From positions 1 to 64,000 of the forward strand of contig JAJZCW010000006.1 of assembly GCA_021828865.1 (NCBI GenBank): a stretch of 64,000 nt of DNA, read 5' to 3'. The first letter of the stretch is position 1; the number at the start of each line of letters is the position of its first letter. Shown here in pieces: positions 61,342 to 64,000 of the stretch. The position numbers and the translations under genes were made by a program. This stretch comes from Bacillota bacterium. GTDB lineage: Bacteria > Bacillota > Bacilli > Alicyclobacillales > SLC66. The notes under the pieces are model-generated. The model was given only the letters and a program-made list of their open reading frames with translations. It ran no database searches and was not told the origin of the DNA.

Positions 61342-61599
61342 GTGTGCATGACAAATCCTGGTGGTTTCCAATTCTCTTCGCCTGTTGAGTGGCAAGCTAT
61401 TCCGAACAGTCAGGGAATATTGTTCTTTGCGGAATCGACCGGATCCCCTGATCCTACTATGAATAATATTGTTCATGTAGTAAGGAAAGCTATCAACGGG
61501 CAGGACTCGGTTCTCCAAAAGGGATCGTACGTATTCGAAACCGATCATCGATCAGAGAGGCAAAATCAAATTTGGTTACAAAGCTTCATGATAAAGTAA
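61342..61599 (+). CDS. Doubtful 85-codon open frame
   Basis: The frame begins MCMTNPGGFQFSSPVEWQ and is soluble, without membrane helix or recognisable motif. No good ribosome site precedes it, and a second frame overlaps its end. It may be a remnant of a longer gene. I do not recognise a family. Confidence 0.25.
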   Translation: MCMTNPGGFQFSSPVEWQAIPNSQGILFFAESTGSPDPTMNNIVHVVRKAINGQDSVLQKGSYVFETDHRSERQNQIWLQSFMIK

Positions 61600-61979
61600 A
61601 AATAATCCTTCAGCACCATAATCTAGACTATCATCTGTCTCTATTAGAAGAGCCATTTTGTCGAACTGAGGATGGCTTTAATCACTTGATCAAAGAGTCC
61701 CCATTTGTTTGTGCGCCGTTGGACAGAAGTCAGTGGTGCTCGCATCCGTTTATCTGACGTATTCGACACGATTTAAGGGATCACGCTATTGATAGGTTAA
61801 CACGACGATTGATAGTCTAAAGTAAGGGACTCTGGTCTAGTTTATTTGATGATACGGAATGCAACAATACTTATGGAATTCGAATCATGAAAAAGCAAAG
61901 CATGAACTTCAGGGGATCCACGACCATATGGCGAACTAGCACATGGCTAGGCATTTTGCAGCAATTAGGTTAACCCGAG

Positions 61980-62075
61980 TACAAAATAGGCAGGGGAAGC
62001 GCTGAGTGGTCCATGAACCAAGAAGCTCTCGCCTCTAAGCGAAGCGAAGGCGGGAGCAGTTCAACAGAATTGGTC
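61980..62075 (+). mobile_element. Right-end remnant of an IS200/IS605 (IS1341-like) element
   Basis: The sequence GTGGTCCATGAACCAAGAAG, then a hairpin of CTCTCGCC with GGCGGGAG (one wobble) and CAGTTCAAC, has the form of right ends of TnpB-carrying elements. No tnpB frame remains upstream; at most a short degenerate tail. It differs from the element at 28396. Confidence 0.45.
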
Positions 62076-62118
62076 ATGGGTATCGAATTCTTTTCAAATT
62101 GCAGATTATGCTTCTTCT

Positions 62119-62143
62119 GATGATGCGCAAAGATGGCATCATC
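62119..62143 (+). terminator. Hairpin, possible terminator
   Basis: GATGATGC and GCATCATC pair around a nine-base loop and are followed by TTTGCTTTTGACTTT. No gene is visible directly upstream. Confidence 0.4.
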
Positions 62144-62384
62144 TTTGCTTTTGACTTTAACGTTAGGTTGAAAATAATATTAGCTTATTTTTAAAATAGG
62201 AAAGTATCTTTTACAGGAAAATTCCAGAATACCGAAATAAACTATAATAGTATATATAGTTTTCGCGAGTTGGTAGTTTTATTCGAGATTACTGAAGTCC
62301 GATTACTCGTGGGATTGAGTAATAATTGATAAGAAAACTCCCATACGTTTTTGCGAATAAGCTGAGAAAAGGTGATAATTTTCG

Positions 62385-63686
62385 ATGAAATTTTTATGGG
62401 CTATTTGGATTAAAATACCGATGTTATATCGATTTCTTCTAATTTTTGGTGGAGTTTCATTATTCTCTTTTGTAACAATTATTACACAAATTGATGTAGG
62501 GCTAACATCGCATCACTTTCAGTTAAGTGACAATATTTCAATTGCGATGTCAGTTTTGAGTATATTATTTAGTGTAACTTTCTTTTTGCTAGCGCCAAAT
62601 ACCTTGTTTACGCCTGTCAAACGATTTTCCAAACTGGCGATTCGTTTGTCTAACGGAAACTTAAAGGACGATCAACTCATTAAAATTTCCTGTCCTGATA
62701 TGAATGGTCTCTCTACAAATTTGACGATGGTCGTTCGCAATTTACGTTCTTTGGTGAAAGAAATCCAAAATAACACCTTTGTCATTAACGATTCTTTTAT
62801 TAAGCTAGATGATCATGTGAAAAACGTAGAAAAATTAAATATTGAAATTGAAGCCAATTCGCATACCTTGATGAATAATGTATCCATACAAAATCAACAA
62901 ACCGAACTCAGCAAAAAGTCTTTGGATAAAGCTTTACAAAGCCTTCATTCTCTGAGTGAATCAACGAAAAACGCAGAACAGACTGCGCAAGAGACAGCGT
63001 CAAAAGCGGAAAATGGCTATCAAATTTCGGAAAAGATATTGACACAGATGCAAACCATTCATAAATCTACCACTGAGGTCGAGGATGCCATTAAAAGTTT
63101 AGACAGTCATTCTTATGAAATCGGCGAAATCGTAGGACTAATTACAGATATTGCAGCACAAACTAATTTGTTGTCATTAAACGCCAGTATTGAGGCCGCT
63201 CGAGCAGGGGAACATGGGCTTGGATTCGCAGTAGTCGCATCAGAAGTAAAATTGCTTGCCGAACGATCCTCTGAATCTGCCAATCAGATCAGTAAGTTAA
63301 TTGAGGAAATTCAAAATAAAACGACCATCGCTATGAAAAGTGTCTCTATAGAAGAAAAAGAAGTACAATCTGGTTTGGCAATCGCTGAAGAAACGAATCG
63401 CGTATTTCGAGATATTTTGAATAAGCTAAAAGACACTTCCACACAGATCAATACCTTTAAATTAGTATCTGAAAAATCCGAAGAAATGGAGTATATTTTA
63501 AAAGAATTGTCTGATGCCATTGTTGTTCTATCCAACACTTCTAATTTATCTACCAGCGAATCTGAGAGCATATTCAAAAAGGTTTCTCGCCAAATGGATT
63601 CTGCAAAGGAAACGGTTACGGCAGTAGAGAAAATTAACACGATATCACAAGCGCTCCAAAATGTGGTAAGTCAATTCGAGTTATAG
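62385..63686 (+). CDS. Methyl-accepting chemotaxis protein-like receptor
   Basis: A 433-residue protein. Two membrane helices (about 15-37 and 50-70) with a short loop replace any extracellular sensor; a HAMP-like region follows, then a signalling domain with [36 protein letters not shown]. The tip has Ser in place of two usual Ala residues (LSLNAS). The rest of the coiled coil is rich in Asn, Ser and Lys and more AT-rich than the other MCP genes, suggesting separate origin. AAGGTGAT precedes the ATG. Confidence 0.9.
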   Translation: MKFLWAIWIKIPMLYRFLLIFGGVSLFSFVTIITQIDVGLTSHHFQLSDNISIAMSVLSILFSVTFFLLAPNTLFTPVKRFSKLAIRLSNGNLKDDQLIKISCPDMNGLSTNLTMVVRNLRSLVKEIQNNTFVINDSFIKLDDHVKNVEKLNIEIEANSHTLMNNVSIQNQQTELSKKSLDKALQSLHSLSESTKNAEQTAQETASKAENGYQISEKILTQMQTIHKSTTEVEDAIKSLDSHSYEIGEIVGLITDIAAQTNLLSLNASIEAARAGEHGLGFAVVASEVKLLAERSSESANQISKLIEEIQNKTTIAMKSVSIEEKEVQSGLAIAEETNRVFRDILNKLKDTSTQINTFKLVSEKSEEMEYILKELSDAIVVLSNTSNLSTSESESIFKKVSRQMDSAKETVTAVEKINTISQALQNVVSQFEL

Positions 63687-63734
63687 AGGATTATAACTGA
63701 TAGAGTGTCGCTTGGTTTTTAATAATTAATCAAA

Positions 63735-63757
63735 CAAAAAAGCCGATGATATCGGCT
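63735..63757 (-). terminator. Terminator of the YjfB-like gene
   Basis: AGCCGAT and ATCGGCT pair around GAT; on the minus strand the hairpin is followed by seven T. It is 26 bases after the stop of the small motility gene. Confidence 0.8.
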
Positions 63758-63782
63758 CTATGATGGCAACTAGATTATTTGC

Positions 63783-63968
63783 TTATGCGTATTGATTAAA
63801 CCGCAATCCATTGTTATTAGTAGGCTGATTATTTTGCTGATTTTGGTTGATGGATTGAGAAACATTTTGCATCGTTTGGGTCATTTGGTTGGCCATTGTT
63901 TGTTGCAAGTCGATACTTTTCTTTAACATGGTTAATCCTAAATCCGACTGTACACCTTGAACGCTCAT
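63783..63968 (-). CDS. YjfB-type putative motility protein
   Basis: A 61-residue protein. MSVQGVQSDLGLTMLKKSIDLQQTMANQMTQTM matches the YjfB_motility family (PF14070), a small protein of motile Bacillales whose function is unknown. The C-terminus is a low-complexity stretch of Gln and Asn. ATG 63968 follows GGAGGAG. The longer frame from 63989 includes that site. Confidence 0.8.
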   Translation of the reverse strand: MSVQGVQSDLGLTMLKKSIDLQQTMANQMTQTMQNVSQSINQNQQNNQPTNNNGLRFNQYA

Positions 63969-64000
63969 TTTTTCTCCTCCATTCGACAAACATCATGATA

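Larger units (their letters stand above)
61227..62384. other. Long stretch without a convincing gene; apparently decayed DNA
   Basis: Only short unconvincing frames occur. One of 85 codons (61342-61599, starting MCMTNPGGFQFSSPVEW) lacks a ribosome site and family; a second at 61572-61757 overlaps it. The section from about 61900 to 62075 looks like the right end of an IS1341-type element. A hairpin follows at 62119-62143. The last 200 bases are AT-rich and presumably hold the promoter of the downstream MCP, with TATAAT at about 62243. Confidence 0.5.

Noticed and set aside
62160-62384. A second riboswitch before the MCP at 62385
   Set aside because: The GGGCAAACC and GGACGCAAAG segments of the cyclic-di-GMP-I class are absent; only AT-rich sequence is seen.

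Overview
The window looks like chromosomal DNA of a low-to-moderate-GC Gram-positive bacterium of the Bacillales type. The evidence is the strong AGGAGG-type ribosome sites, frequent GTG and TTG starts, a CymR-type Rrf2 regulator next to cysK, a bacilliredoxin, CcdC, a YjfB-type motility protein and Gram-positive-style HemE/HemH/HemY. The sulfur-transfer genes and the complex-I/hydrogenase-like cluster would fit an environmental, possibly acidophilic or sulfur-active relative such as the Alicyclobacillaceae; that placement is inference. No rRNA, tRNA or CRISPR array was seen.

Layout: (1) 1-8.2 kb: end of an ECF transporter S component, P1 peptidase, EAL-GAF phosphodiesterase, Nudix hydrolase, 2-hydroxyacid dehydrogenase, NhaC antiporter, CcdC, hemE-hemH. 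(2) 8.3-11.1 kb: cheA-cheW on the minus strand. (3) 11.2-28.2 kb: mixed housekeeping genes: transglycosylase, 2H phosphoesterase, bacilliredoxin, a taurine/nitrate-type ABC transporter with a fused double permease, DedA, RmuC, a decayed endonuclease III-like gene, a metal receptor, NifU-like protein, antiporter, VIT1/CCC1, an MCP, flavoenzymes and hemY. (4) 28.2-31.2 kb: a TnpB-only IS200/IS605-type element joined to the tail of a broken MCP, then L-asparaginase. (5) 31.3-37 kb: a cyclic-di-GMP-I riboswitch with a terminator, followed by cheW, a short cheR-like gene, an MBL-fold gene, an MCP with a tandem HAMP-type array, a full cheR and a hemerythrin. (6) 37-45.8 kb: a GGDEF-EAL protein, a 1358-residue multi-PAS histidine kinase and its adjacent REC-PAS-GGDEF-GAF partner. 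(7) 45.9-49.5 kb: cysK, cymR, cysH, sat (sulfate assimilation). (8) 49.5-50.9 kb: a PAS-GGDEF cyclase and an ArsR-type regulator. (9) 50.9-57.6 kb: six genes of a complex-I/group-4-hydrogenase-like membrane complex whose large subunit lacks one of the four nickel cysteines and which has no ferredoxin-like subunit, so it is better described as an energy-converting hydrogenase-related (Ehr-type) complex. (10) 57.7-61.2 kb: rhodanese, TusA-like, DsrE-like, TusA-OsmC fusion and a core-MetE-like protein. (11) 61.2-64 kb: a decayed stretch with an IS end remnant, an MCP and a YjfB-type protein.

Two themes run through the window. One is second-messenger-controlled behaviour: four proteins that make or break cyclic di-GMP, a riboswitch that reads it in front of chemotaxis genes, and several chemoreceptors. 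The other is sulfur: APS reduction, cysteine synthesis with its regulator, and persulfide-carrier proteins directly downstream of the Ehr-type complex. The Ehr-type complex and its sulfur-transfer neighbours are the best candidate here for an uncharacterised system.
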